In this document: in pieces, positions 1 through 57,544 of the stretch
How the letters are laid out: each line of letters starts with the position of its first letter
How positions within the stretch are numbered: position 1 is the first letter of the stretch
NCBI RefSeq assembly: GCF_037975245.1
Contig: NC_092578.1
Span: 16,982,821-17,044,820, forward strand
Origin: Apostichopus japonicus
Taxonomy: Eukaryota; Echinodermata; Holothuroidea; Aspidochirotida; Stichopodidae
Length of the DNA: 62,000 nt
Direction: 5' to 3'
Notes under the pieces: model-generated
What the model saw: only the letters and a program-made list of their open reading frames with translations
Databases searched by the model: none
What the model was told of the DNA's origin: nothing
Made by a program: the position numbers and the translations under genes

Positions 1-991
1 GAATCTTCCTCAAGTGACAACATATTAAAGGTCGAAACACTTCATTGAACTGTGGATGTTTTAATCCATAAATAATGGGATTAACACAACTATTTACTAA
101 TACAAGCATTGACACCCACGGGATCGCAGGATAACTGGGCGGAATGAGACAGGCTATTCCGAAAGGCATTACACAAATCATGAAGGAACATACTACTACG
201 AAAAGGTTCTTGGTAATTTGATGCTGGCGTTTGAATACATGGCGCTGCATAGATACGGCTGCCTGGCTTACTCTCCCCGATTCAACGTCTTGCGTAGATA
301 TTTTACCAGACGGAGCGCTGAATAATTCCAGCATCTTTTGATTATGAATTCTCACGTGCCGGAATAGCAACGTATATGAAACGATGATAACGATTAAACA
401 CGGTACTTGAACGGTAACGCTAGTTAATAACGCATACCAGTCCGATTTGGGATGGGATGTATCCGCGGTACATACCCTGTACCGTGTAGAATACCCCATC
501 GCTCCGAAATCGAATGCAGGAGGTATCGTCACTAATGACGTAGGAAGAATCCAGGAGAAGACAATCCACAAAACCATTTTCCATTTCTTATAAATTTTTT
601 CGTACTCGTCTCTCTTCTTAAGGACAATGTTGTATCGATTGTAGGCGACCAGGGCCAGCGTAACGTTGCTAGTCCATAAACAAATCCACGTTAACATTCC
701 GACTGCCGTACAGAGAATGTCCGATAACGGCCATGGATCAACCAACAACGCTACGACTTGAAAAGGTAACAGAGAACACGTGACCAGATCTGCTATTGCT
801 AAATTAGTTACGAAAACGTTGGTTTTATTTTGAAGCCTTTTGGAAAAGATAATCGCAATGATGACTAAAACGTTCCCGATCAATCCAATACAACTTGCCA
901 GGGAGGTGATGATTGCGACGATAATTCTCTGTACGGGATCGTCAAACTGGTAGTCGACGACAGAAGGCGCATGTGACGACAGCGTAGTCAT
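1..991 (-). CDS. Rhodopsin-class GPCR (Moody/Tre1/melatonin-receptor-like), 3' end outside window
   Basis: A single open frame of 330 codons from an ATG at 991 to the left edge encodes a seven-transmembrane receptor. Visible class A landmarks are GN in TM1 (Asn40), NLAIADL in TM2 (Asp68), Cys94 at the top of TM3 with partner Cys174 in loop 2, Asn118-Arg-Tyr at the end of TM3, Trp147 in TM4, Pro197 in TM5, CVMP in TM6 (Pro276), and NPIIY in TM7 (304-308). A helix 8 with paired cysteines 324-325, probably palmitoylated, follows. DRY is replaced by NRY and CWxP by CVMP, as is usual in the melatonin/Moody/Tre1/GPR84-like group; this family placement is from memory. An in-frame TAA lies about 60 bases upstream of the ATG and the -3 base is G, which supports the start. 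The body is intronless. The ligand cannot be inferred. The protein should act at the plasma membrane through G proteins. Only the last C-terminal residues are missing. Confidence 0.9.
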   Translation of the reverse strand, partial: MTTLSSHAPSVVDYQFDDPVQRIIVAIITSLASCIGLIGNVLVIIAIIFSKRLQNKTNVFVTNLAIADLVTCSLLPFQVVALLVDPWPLSDILCTAVGMLTWICLWTSNVTLALVAYNRYNIVLKKRDEYEKIYKKWKMVLWIVFSWILPTSLVTIPPAFDFGAMGYSTRYRVCTADTSHPKSDWYALLTSVTVQVPCLIVIIVSYTLLFRHVRIHNQKMLELFSAPSGKISTQDVESGRVSQAAVSMQRHVFKRQHQITKNLFVVVCSFMICVMPFGIACLIPPSYPAIPWVSMLVLVNSCVNPIIYGLKHPQFNEVFRPLICCHLRKI

Positions 992-2955
992 CTCGACACC
1001 CACGATCGTCACGGTTTTAATTTGATAAAATTATAATTGTTAATTTACAAGAACAATTCCCCAAGAGAAGAGGGTTCACAACGGCGTCCTCGTGCAAGGC
1101 CTATACAACATGTAAAAATTATTTAAATTTCTTCATACTCCACCAGTTCGATCTGGACAACATAAAATCTTGATAATGTCGGTCAAATTTCAGGAAAGTT
1201 AACCGTGTTCACATATCAGATCGCGAGGACAGGATTAACAGCAAAGTAAATACATAAAGTCTTCCTTCATGCAGTTATACTTATAGCAACCAGAAAAGAG
1301 AAAATGTCGCTGATCTTTAACGTCTCAGAAAGCAAATTAAAATCCTCAATCACAACATGATCATGATACATCATTTACTGCAGATTGACTAATATACGGC
1401 TACGTCACGTAGCCTAGTTAAAATCCGTATCGTATTTCACACTTGTTTGGTTAAGATATAGGTGATAGGCTTACATGGAATATTAATTTACAATATCAAT
1501 ACCATTTGAACCGCCGGGTAAAGAATTCCACGTAACTGATCCAACATACCTGTATGCGGTACTGCAATATCGCGCAACTAGTAAACACACACAATGACGA
1601 ATACAGGTTATATACATTCTCCAATCATTCCGAGAAAATATCGTTATCACTGCTAGTTATAGTTGACAATTTGAGTCAGAGGTGAATTTAGCGGCGAGAA
1701 AGCAAATCTGGTCCTCTTTAAAACCTACAATCATGTACAAGTTTATTTATAAAGATGACATCATGGCATACCGAAAAACTTCCACATCCGGGTTTGTATC
1801 CGTGTGCAGAGGAAATCATCTGGCAAGATAATGCAATGTAGGAAGCTGACCTGGTCAAGATTGTGGCGTCCCCCCTCCACCCCCCCTCTCTCTCTCTTCC
1901 GATGGATCCTTCCTTTAAAATAAACAACTGAGATTCTCCAGTAATTGTTTGTTATATATATATACTTTGTAATGAAATCGAAAAAGTCATTCAATTTGTA
2001 ACTTAGTAAACATGCACTTTGATATGTTGACACTTGGAAGTCTTTTGTTTTTGCACGATTTAAAAGTAAAGACAACACAACACACAATTTGACTGCATTT
2101 TGCCTGTAACTGCGTTAAGGCCTCTTGATGTGGGCAGCACTAAGCCACTCGAGAAGGTGCCAAGCTCTCCGCCCGTTGCTAATACGTATACACTATATGT
2201 TACCCTATACTTGAAGCAGAGAATTCTGTTTTATAAATCCATGTCTCAAGGTTGGTGTGGAACTGACAGCTGTCAGTAATAGAAAATTGCTGATCGGATG
2301 CCCATGCGCAGAGAGTTGAACATTGCTTCAGGCCAAGGTCCGGTCTCGTTACACCAAAAGTAGCTATGTAGATGGCAGCTTATCGGTTAAGAGTAACCAA
2401 TGGTGGTCGGCCAGGAAGGTTTTATCAGGTACCTCGATAACAACTCACTGGCGTGACTTCATATCCGTGTAGGGCCTGTAGGCTATATACCAGTTAATTC
2501 TGATTCGTAGCTTTACTAAGTAAAGCTAGCTAGCTTAGAGGTATTTAAAAGATGGTGCGTGGGCTAAATCCGGCCCACGAAAGACTCAAATTTCGACCAA
2601 CGATCCAAACAAAGAAGCCCACAAATATTTTAAAAAGTCAATGATGGTCACTCATGGTCAACTTTAACACGTACAGTATTTTACCGCCACCAAAACTGTT
2701 AGAATTCTTTCTCACTGAGAAGAGGGAATCTGACCCATATCCCTAGCACCCCTGACCCATGACCATAGCAACTCCCTGCTGAGACACTCAGCTGAGCACG
2801 TTGTTATTCCCTGTAAGTGACTTTACTTTGTCACAATCTAGTACTTTTAGCGATCTGTTAACACGGTACCGATGACCGTTAAGATGCATATAAGGTGGCC
2901 GAAAGTATGAAAAACATCTGTCCGCCATGTCATTGTGCTTGCGAGTGAGCCAAAG
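992..2955. other. Intergenic, upstream of the GPCR
   Basis: No exon-like open frame or recognisable gene on either strand. It holds the presumed 5' flank of the minus-strand GPCR, a perfect 17-bp palindrome at 1398-1414 and a 21-bp palindrome at 2508-2528. The short open frames at 1718-2087 are partly low-complexity and show no family features. Confidence 0.6.
1398..1414. promoter_or_regulatory. 17-bp perfect palindrome with CRE-like half-sites
   Basis: The sequence GGCTACGTCACGTAGCC is a perfect inverted repeat around a central C, with a TGACGTAG-like CREB/ATF half-site on the minus strand. It lies about 400 bp 5' of the GPCR start codon, a plausible proximal regulatory position. Function is inferred from motif and position only. 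Confidence 0.25.
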
Positions 2956-3150
<195 letters not shown>

Positions 3151-3154
3151 GTCA

Positions 3155-3739
<585 letters not shown>

Positions 3740-4440
3740 TTTATTAAGAACCTATTCGTTATCGTGTTTTTGGTGTCATACCTCAAAGAAAATATCCGAG
3801 ACTTTATCATTTGAAGAAAAATATCCCTTCGCCTTGTTAAGAAACTGTGCTGCTCATTTGTCATGCTCCCTTGTTCTGATTACGTTATATATTAGGTTAT
3901 AGCAACGACACATGGAACTTATAATAATACTTAAGTCTTTTCAAGAGATGGAGTTAGGTTTTCGATTCTAGTCTTGGTTTTTGAAGGCTTCCGATAGGAG
4001 TCTTAAACGGAGATGCGATAAAGTAATGCCAATTGACATTGGCAAACTCGAATATCAGTGAACGTCTCAATAAACAAAACTTTCTCTTACATGTGCTAAA
4101 ACGTAAATACCGAAAGACCATGCTTGCGTCTGCAAAATTAGGCCTGAAATTTATAATAATTGTTATTATTGCAATTGAGGATTCTCAATGCACATTTTTA
4201 GACTTAGGAAGGGGACCTAAACCCATAGCCCCTGCCCACCGAATTCGCAGATCCTGACACGACCGGATTAAAGTTAATCAAACGACAAAAATGCAAATGT
4301 AAAATCAATGTTCAGTGCAAAGAGTATTACCAACTTGAATTACTTGTAAGTTGGTTTCATTATAACATAGCATTTCCTAAAATACAATACAATTAATCCT
4401 GTAATATTTTCTTAATAGTTAAATATCATACCGCAAAATT
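3740..4440. other. Intergenic AT-rich stretch with one short open frame
   Basis: No recognisable gene. A 45-codon open frame at 4120-4257 (plus) starts with an ATG carrying A at -3. It encodes a hydrophobic leader-like N-terminus (LGLKFIIIVIIAI) followed by a short tail ending RIRRS. It could be a small secreted peptide or chance; there is no homology I can name. Confidence 0.4.
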
Positions 4441-4449
4441 CATCCGGTT

Positions 4450-4640
4450 GATACAGCAAGAGTGTGCGCATGTGAGTGGCAGCGCGGGCGATCCAGAGTG
4501 TATTTATTTATTATTGTAGCGCGCGTGCGCAATGCAATATTGTCATTACTGGCCAAGTGAACGATACCTATGATGACTGGACGTTGAAACTAAACATTTC
4601 ATATAGTCTCTGTACATTTGCAGTTTAAGAGGCTAGCAGC
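4450..4640 (+). promoter_or_regulatory. Probable MMADHC promoter block with NRF-1/P3A2-type site
   Basis: A local CpG-containing block inside AT-rich flanks. Positions 4520-4531 (CGCGCGTGCGCA) match exactly, on the minus strand, the NRF-1 consensus YGCGCAYGCGCR. A half-site (TGCGCATGTG) lies about 55 bp upstream. NRF-1 controls many nuclear genes for mitochondrial proteins, and the sea urchin factor P3A2 is its homologue; both are established. The block is 1.26 kb upstream of the first proposed MMADHC coding exon, so a 5'UTR exon is likely; a strong donor (CCAT/gtaagt) sits at 4934/4935. The transcription start is inferred. Confidence 0.45.
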
Positions 4641-5891
4641 TGCTGTAGCCAACTTATTTTGAGCCTGTTAAGGCGCCCACAAGCGCCCTTACTTTATCTG
4701 TACATGACTGTAACTTTTCCCTGGTGTGTTGTCTGCCCAAAAAGTAACACCAGAACAACCGAAGTTCTTCCTAATAGTGAAAGCACTCCACGCGCAATAC
4801 AATACTGCATACTTGCAGGCAAATGCAGTTCTTTATGATGTTCTTGCATGAACGGATCTGAAATCAACGAGTAGCTTTACTAAAGAAGCAAAGAGATGCA
4901 AAAAAGCTTTAATAATAGTTCAAAATATGCCATGTAAGTTTAACCTCACAATGCAGTTATGACAAAACTAAGGCTCCATTGTATTGTCGTTAATCTTTAA
5001 CTGCATATCCTGATCTATTCTTTCGAAGACTGACTTTGAGGGGCAGTAGCTTGGCCATGTGACTTTGATTTCAGAGGTACCAGCCACAAAATCACTTCAA
5101 AACTTAACACAAAATGTGGCCTCTTTGCATAAGTTCTGTAGCACAAATTATATAAAAAAGAGGTTAAGGGGCACTTCTAATTAGTTATGAAACGGACACT
5201 TGAGGCTTTTCACAAAACTGGTGGCACGTACCACAGTTCCCCATCTCGGTTCCTCCACTGTACCAATATACCAACGTCACTCAAAAGAATGATATGACGC
5301 ATTATTTATTGTACATCTGTTCTGTTGTAAAGAAAATGAAGGAACTTTTTGCATGTTAATCCTCTATTGCTGGGCATAATCCACTGGTTAGTGTAGATCA
5401 GTGGCATAAATCGCATTGCAAACACAATAGGTGTTATCTTTTATTACTACTCCCTCATCAACCAAAAATCGCAAAACTGGACCAACGAAATTACACAGCT
5501 CCAGTTGGGAGGAATTTTGATGTAAGGTGTTTCACTGTAGTTTGATTGTACTGTAATGTCAAACAGATTGTCCTCCGATATGAAGTTTGTGTTCTTATTT
5601 CGTCATAAGTCGCTCTCAATTGCAGTAAAGTTCATCCTAATGTCACTTCGCTCTTGCATAACAATACAAGTATCCACAACTAGGTTAGGATAGGTTGCGC
5701 TACGTTAGGATATATAGACTAAGTTTTGCATAGGCTTACACTTGAACTGGAAGGTCTGCACTATTTTTACTGAGTCAGTGTAACTGCAAATAACAGTAAC
5801 GTTAGATGAATTAAGATTACAATGGGACTTTATGCCGTGGTCTTACTCCTTAGTCAATAGGAACTAATATTTTCTTACCGCAAAGAAAAAT

Positions 5892-53091
<47,200 letters not shown>

Positions 53092-54325
53092 TCACCTTCT
53101 GATATAAAGAATAGTAATTTATTTGTAAGGAAAAACTTTAACGTTCTCTGCAAGTGTGGAAAACCACAAAAGGAAATACAACACCTCACCCCCAACCCAC
53201 CCTCCCACCCACCCACCCATCACTTTAATTTCTATGGTAAGAAGATTGAGTGTCATCATAAGTCTCATTGGAGCCTCACCCTGACAGAACAAAGGATTCA
53301 CAAAGGCTGCGGACTATTTCATGTTCTCCATCTTAATCAACGTGCCTAACCATTTTTCCTAATCTCATATCAGAGTCCTGCAGATATCCCATAAAGAACC
53401 TCTGATATTTATTTACCCCCATCAGTTCCCCATCAGTGCCCCCTCAAGCCATCTTTCATCGCAATGGTTTACCTCTCCAGTAAAAATTCACTTACATATG
53501 CAGCATTAGATAACTGATGTCCATTTTGCAGTCATAGCTCTGAGTTATTGCATAGTGGGAGAACCCTTTAATGTCTAGCTAGCCGTGGTGAAATGGTCCA
53601 GTCAAGAAAGTTGTTTTGGGCAGCTAGTTTAAAAAGAAAAATATGGGAGGGACTAGACAAAACCCTCAGGGTGACCACTTTTTAACATATATAATGAGTA
53701 ACAGCAGGTAACAATAATAATGTGGGAAACTTCAGCAAAATGTATTTCCTAGGTATAGCAGTGATATGGCAAACATAATAGAGGGCACTATACAGTTATA
53801 CATATTCGCTTAAGATTACTTGGAAGTTGGAAAAGAGCTGGTTTTGAAAAGCTGCCACAATATCGCCCATCCATGAAGTAACAAATGTGTATGTTAATTA
53901 AGAGGATATGGTGCAGTACGACATTGGTAGATGGCACTGCTGCTTAAGGGTATCAACTAAGTGTAAGATTCAAGAAAATATAAAATACAGATCAATCGAA
54001 ATGAAACACATTGTTTTATCTCCTAGCCTAAAAGCTTTGTTCCTATGATTAAGGTATAGGATATTGAAATATGTATTCATTTTAAATGGAAGGGTGCATT
54101 GTACAAAAATTGTTGATCTCATACTTGTTGGAAAATCCAGAACAGTGAAAAAACTTCCAGCCTCCACCAGGATTAGAAACCGGGCCTCCCGCTTTATATG
54201 CGAACACCTTCACCATACTAGGCTATGGATACTGATTGTATGTCCAGAGTTGGAAACCGATAAGGAAGGTCTAAATTCCACTGTAGGCGTGTGCCACCTG
54301 TATCGAAAAATACTAGTTCTATACG

Positions 54326-54373
<48 letters not shown>

Positions 54374-54606
54374 TATGTTTAGCCTATATATATATATATA
54401 TAGGCTAAACATATGAATATATATATATATATATATATTCATATGTTTAGCCTATATATATATATATTCATATATTCATATATATATATTTATATGTTTA
54501 GCCTATATTTATATATATGTATTGTGTAAATATAGTGTGGTGTGTTAGCTTTCATGTTTGACATCACAAATCATTTTGAATGTATGTTCTCATTCAAAAT
54601 GAACTG
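53092..54606 (+). other. MMADHC: Probable MMADHC 3'UTR / downstream region
   Basis: Follows the MMADHC stop codon. It includes a CCCACC-rich tract (53187-53220) and the palindromic TA cluster at 54325-54505. The first clear AATAAA on the plus strand is at 54607-54612, so the 3'UTR could be about 1.5 kb, unless an earlier variant signal near 53102 (ATATAAAG) is used. Confidence 0.35.
54325..54505. repeat. TA microsatellite with alternating inverted TTCATATGTTTAGCC copies
   Basis: TTCATATGTTTAGCC occurs at 54370-54384 (+), its complement at 54403-54417, again (+) at 54438-54452, and a variant at 54489-54503, each separated by TA runs. The first two form a near-perfect palindrome of about 54 bp (54367-54420). 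Confidence 0.93.
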
Positions 54607-54612
54607 AATAAA
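54607..54612 (+). terminator. MMADHC: Candidate MMADHC polyadenylation signal
   Basis: AATAAA about 1.5 kb after the MMADHC stop, the first canonical plus-strand hexamer I see in this region. A second lies near 55068. Confidence 0.3.
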
Positions 54613-56932
54613 TTTTAATAACTCACATATCTCAGTAAGGGACAAGTTGTCAACATGGGTGGGCGTGTTAGACAAATGTGTCTCTTTTCCAAGTTCTCTG
54701 CAATACATAATTATACATTTTTATTTTAAATGTTAAACTTGGTACCCCATACTGTGGGGGAGGGGGTTGGGGTTGGAAGTGGTGACAGGGTTGGTATAGT
54801 TGTCTGAATGACTTTAAAGCAATGCTAAGTTGTGATTAAACATCAAGTGCTGGTTGTCAGTGCATTGCTTAGCCTAACCTTTTGTTGTGGTTACATAGAG
54901 GGCACTTGTCAAGGAAACTGAGTAACAGGGTGACCTTGGAACACACGGAGACCTTACCAACTCCCTGCTTTGATATCACCTGTATAAAGAGTGTACAACT
55001 TAAAAGTGTTCTGTAAAGCAAATTTTACGTTTGACTCATAGGTTACACACGCTTATTAATACAGTGAAATAAATGAGAGATTTTACCAACACTGGCACTG
55101 TGCTCTTATTTTTCTAGGTTGTGACATAGCAACAAGGGCTTTGTCATTTGTTTTTTATTAGAAGGAAACACACAAAAAAAAGCACCATGAACTCCCCATG
55201 TTGGGGGCCTTTCAGCATCGCCTTCTCTTCCCACTCCACCCCCCCCCCTCCGAAAATGCAAGTTTAGAAATTAGTTGTTTCAGAGTTCCCAAAAACATGA
55301 ACATTTTTGTTCATGTACAACCCTCCCCCTCTACCCCCCCCCCCCCACGATCCTCTCATTAAGATTGTCATTAAGTGACATTTTAAGTAGAAATAAAACT
55401 GTTATAGAATTCCGAAAATTATATCATAACAAAAAGTAAAAAACAAACTGCTTTACAAATGCTCCGACTATGTCACACTTTTTACAGCATAGATTTGACC
55501 CATTGTGATATTTGATAGTTTAAAGGTTTTAAATGACATATCTATTACCAGGCACTTCCTTCCAGAATTCCTGTGATGTCCCGGTTTAATGTTTCCGATC
55601 AAGATGTTACTCGACTATCTCCTGTTCCTTTCAGAGAGTAAAGTATTTGCTAGGACAGAAGTTAACCTAAGAACCATTCGGAAGTTATCCAGATTATTTG
55701 CTAACAAGATATTAGCTGTCGTCCTACGATGCCAATGATATGGGATATACTGATTGAGACAAGAGAATTAGGACCAAAAAAATGTTTCGGTAAAACAGCT
55801 CTCATGTAAAGTGTGGCGAACCGAAATGCGTGAAAATCGTTGCTTTGAGATATGTTATTTATTGAGAGGCTGCGTGGTTACACTTTTGCGAACACAGATG
55901 CGAACGTGCACTAAATGACGTCATCTACTGTACTTATATAGAATCCATACATCGTGTGATTCTCCTATAGGACTCAAGAGCCTAAGTTAATTTTCGCCCG
56001 CGTATAGTCACGTTAGGGTGTTTTCCTTGATACAGATCAGATGGGCATCACTGCCGATGTTGACCGATCACTGCTAGGGTGTTCAGATCGAGTTAAGATC
56101 CCGGAATGCCAACTAACAGTCATTGTGACGACACATTTTCCAACACGTGTCAGTGTTGCAATTTACATGCCCTAGATAAAAATTTCTATAACTTGACATT
56201 CTAGTTATATCATATAGCACGTGTTATGACAAGGACCGTGAAACAGGAGCGACCACTCCCCCGGGTGGTGGAGGAGGGGGAGAAACCGTTATTGATGCTA
56301 CCCTTCCGGGCCCATGCAGTTTTCAAATTTCAGGTATAGCGGTTTCAAATCAGGGTGTTTGGTTTATATGGACGGGGCCACAGATGCCATTTACACAGTG
56401 TGGGTATGCTCTCATTTCAATTGTAATAACATAATGATATTATTTACGAAGAAGACATTGTTTCTTTCGTTGGACATTACATTATTTTAATGTTAAACAT
56501 CACTTGAAAAGTACATCGTTTCGGTTAACCTTGTCTTCTATTGATAACTACTCCAAACATTGAAAAAGCATGTTCATATAATTCGGGATTTCTCAAGGAT
56601 GGTTGGTCGTCCTATATTTTGAAAGCGGAGAATTCAAAAGTACTCGCTGTCAGGCAAACGACAGGTTCAACCAGGGAGTTGTTTCCATAACAACTCCCTG
56701 GTTCAACTCTGTCTACATATTGTCCCGACAAGATTGATGCTTCGGGACTTATAGGCTTTAGAAGCTAACTGAAGCAATCCGCCCAGAACGAACGATACCG
56801 ATAATTCAGTTAACACCCCCCCCCCCTCCACATCCCAAGCGTTGAGCTAACATGACGTGTGGCAAACAGGTAGATCGATATTTCGAACTAAATGAAATAG
56901 AGACGTAAAGTTTTCGGAGATTACCATATATG
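54613..56932. other. Intergenic
   Basis: No gene recognised. C tracts (55242-55250, 55336-55347, 56816-56826) and a long-stem hairpin at 56660-56713. Confidence 0.45.
56660..56713. repeat. Long-stem hairpin (24-bp stem, 5-nt loop)
   Basis: GTTCAACCAGGGAGTTGTT (56665-56683) is repeated inverted at 56689-56707 with one mismatch around a TCCAT loop. The stem extends through GACAG/CTGTC with one bulged base. Confidence 0.9.
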
Positions 56933-57538
56933 CAGTGCTGCCAAGTCACCCGCTTTGGGCGGGTGTCACCCGCATTTTCGGGTCGTCACCCGCCCACCTG
57001 TCCGAATCTCCCGCATTTTCCAAAAAACTCCCGCATTTTTGAAGAATCTCCCGCATTGTAGGCCCACAGAGTTTTTCCTGTGAAAGTGTATCATTGCTAG
57101 CGTGAAAATCATTTCATCACACCAAAATGCGAATTATCTCAGAACCGCCAGGATCGGAAATTACTCAAGCCGATTGTGCTAAATATGCCCGCATGAAAGC
57201 AACGTTACCTATATATACGATTCGTGAAAAATAATACCGTTACGACACACGTGAACGCTACAGCGTCCGCAAAATTTCAGAGATTTTTTTTATTTCAAGA
57301 TATTTTTTCCTCTGGAATGAAAAAAAAATAGACACAATACAAATATGGAGACAGTATAGATTCAGCTTAGATGATCCGGGAAGTGATGTTTCCGGCCATC
57401 TGAGGGGCCGTAAGATCCCAATATTTTCTTGTACGCTTCGCGCCAACCAATGGTGGCGCTCCGCTTAGATGGTGTACGTAACCAACAGCACCAGACAATT
57501 TTCACCCGCCAAAAAAACATCTGACCTTGGCATCTCTG
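56933..57538. mobile_element. MITE with CAG...CTG termini and TATATG duplication
   Basis: The left end CAGTGCTGCCAAG and right end CTTGGCATCTCTG form an imperfect 13-bp TIR over 606 bp. TATATG flanks both sides (56927-56932, 57539-57544). Near the left end CCCGCATTTT-type words recur four or five times (56960-57055). CAG termini resemble hAT ends, but hAT normally gives 8 bp, so the superfamily is open. No transposase. Confidence 0.75.
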
Positions 57539-57544
57539 TATATG

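Noticed and set aside
2508-2528. 21-bp palindrome TAGCTTTACTAAGTAAAGCTA
   Set aside because: Isolated and AT-rich; no neighbouring gene signal to give it meaning.
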